Positions 63,793 through 64,000 of a DNA stretch of 64,000 nt are shown here, piece by piece. Each line of letters begins with the position of its first letter. The stretch's first letter is position 1. Position numbers and translations under genes: made by a program. Source of the DNA: Chryseobacterium gleum (lineage in GTDB: Bacteria > Bacteroidota > Bacteroidia > Flavobacteriales_D > Crocinitomicaceae); contig CAMDAH010000001.1 of NCBI GenBank assembly GCA_945888625.1, positions 186,001 to 250,000 on the forward strand. Reading direction: 5' to 3'. The notes under the pieces were generated by a model that was given only the letters and a program-made list of their open reading frames with translations, had not been told where the DNA came from and ran no database searches.

Positions 63793-64000
63793 TTATAATA
63801 ATTCTGGGCGATATTCGAAATGCATGGTATCAAAATGTTTCCACTTACCTCCCCAGATAAATCCGTGCTTTTCAAAAACATCAACGATTCCTTGCGGAAT
63901 TTTGTTTTGGTATTTTGGCTTCGCTTTCTCATCGGTACAGCCACAAGCCCATTGCCAGTAATTGGAATAGCTCGTATTTAAATCAATGGTAATTCCAAAG
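63793..64000 (-). CDS. M15-family peptidase (D-Ala-D-Ala carboxypeptidase type), C-terminal part
   Basis: The window edge cuts this gene; 68 C-terminal codons are visible. The motif FIWGGKW...FDTMHFEYRPELL is the zinc-site signature of M15 (VanY-like) peptidases, with the zinc-binding His in MHFEY, and a WQWACGCTDEKAKPKY segment before it. Expected to trim peptidoglycan stem peptides. It lies upstream of aroE on the same strand. Confidence 0.82.
   Translation of the reverse strand, partial: FGITIDLNTSYSNYWQWACGCTDEKAKPKYQNKIPQGIVDVFEKHGFIWGGKWKHFDTMHFEYRPELL

Overview
This window looks like chromosomal DNA of a free-living member of the Bacteroidota, most likely Flavobacteriales (a Crocinitomicaceae- or Cryomorphaceae-like lineage is a guess). 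The evidence is type IX secretion parts (a PorW/SprE lipoprotein, a PorP/SprF protein, and two surface proteins with gliding-motility-type C-terminal sorting domains), a fused MurF-alanine racemase, a bacillithiol-type YtxJ, and AT-rich sequence. Upstream regions lack Shine-Dalgarno motifs, and several carry the Bacteroidota promoter pattern TTTG-N19-TAnnTTTG. I see no rRNA, tRNA, CRISPR array, insertion sequence or prophage, and no gene-free stretch longer than about 210 bases.

Layout. 1-2.5 kb: cytochrome oxidase subunit I and a Cys-rich DUF3109 protein. 2.5-7.1 kb: rimP-nusA-infB, preceded by a promoter and a terminator-like hairpin. 7.2-12.9 kb: tatA, gatA, a LysM lytic transglycosylase, two LPS-type glycosyltransferases and a UbiA-like membrane protein. 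12.9-18 kb: leuS, a CarH-like MerR regulator, engB, yebC. 18-21.7 kb: porW/sprE, bactofilin, atpZ and a membrane protein, with no ATP synthase genes following. 21.7-26.8 kb: M28 peptidase, an acidic protein of unknown function, tdk, murF-alr. 26.9-35.1 kb: the most unusual stretch, with an HTH protein, an SDR, two related secreted proteins, ferritin, and a 1296-residue sensor combining a propeller, an adenylyl cyclase and an HD domain. 35-40.4 kb: DUF2490 protein, a lipoprotein, a CotH-kinase surface protein and its PorP/SprF partner. 40.4-47.3 kb: GH3-family protein, universal stress protein, fbp, mfd. 47.3-53.7 kb: GC-rich repeat, truncated haemoglobin, a giant outer-membrane protein, GH16 hydrolase, glutaminyl cyclase. 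53.7-64 kb: ytxJ, pheS, two small lipoproteins, tatC, lptB, a PKD surface protein, an epimerase-like protein, lpd, aroE and a truncated M15 peptidase.

How it fits together. Much of the window is core housekeeping (translation, cell wall, LPS export, repair, Tat export). The accessory layer is mostly envelope and secretion. Ten of eleven predicted signal-peptidase-I substrates have Gln right after the likely cleavage site, and the enzyme that cyclises such Gln residues is encoded here too. Two promoters in the 27-29 kb region share the same palindrome and the same spacing, which suggests a small co-regulated stress or envelope regulon next to the cAMP-signalling sensor. Convergent genes are packed so tightly that most pairs touch or overlap.
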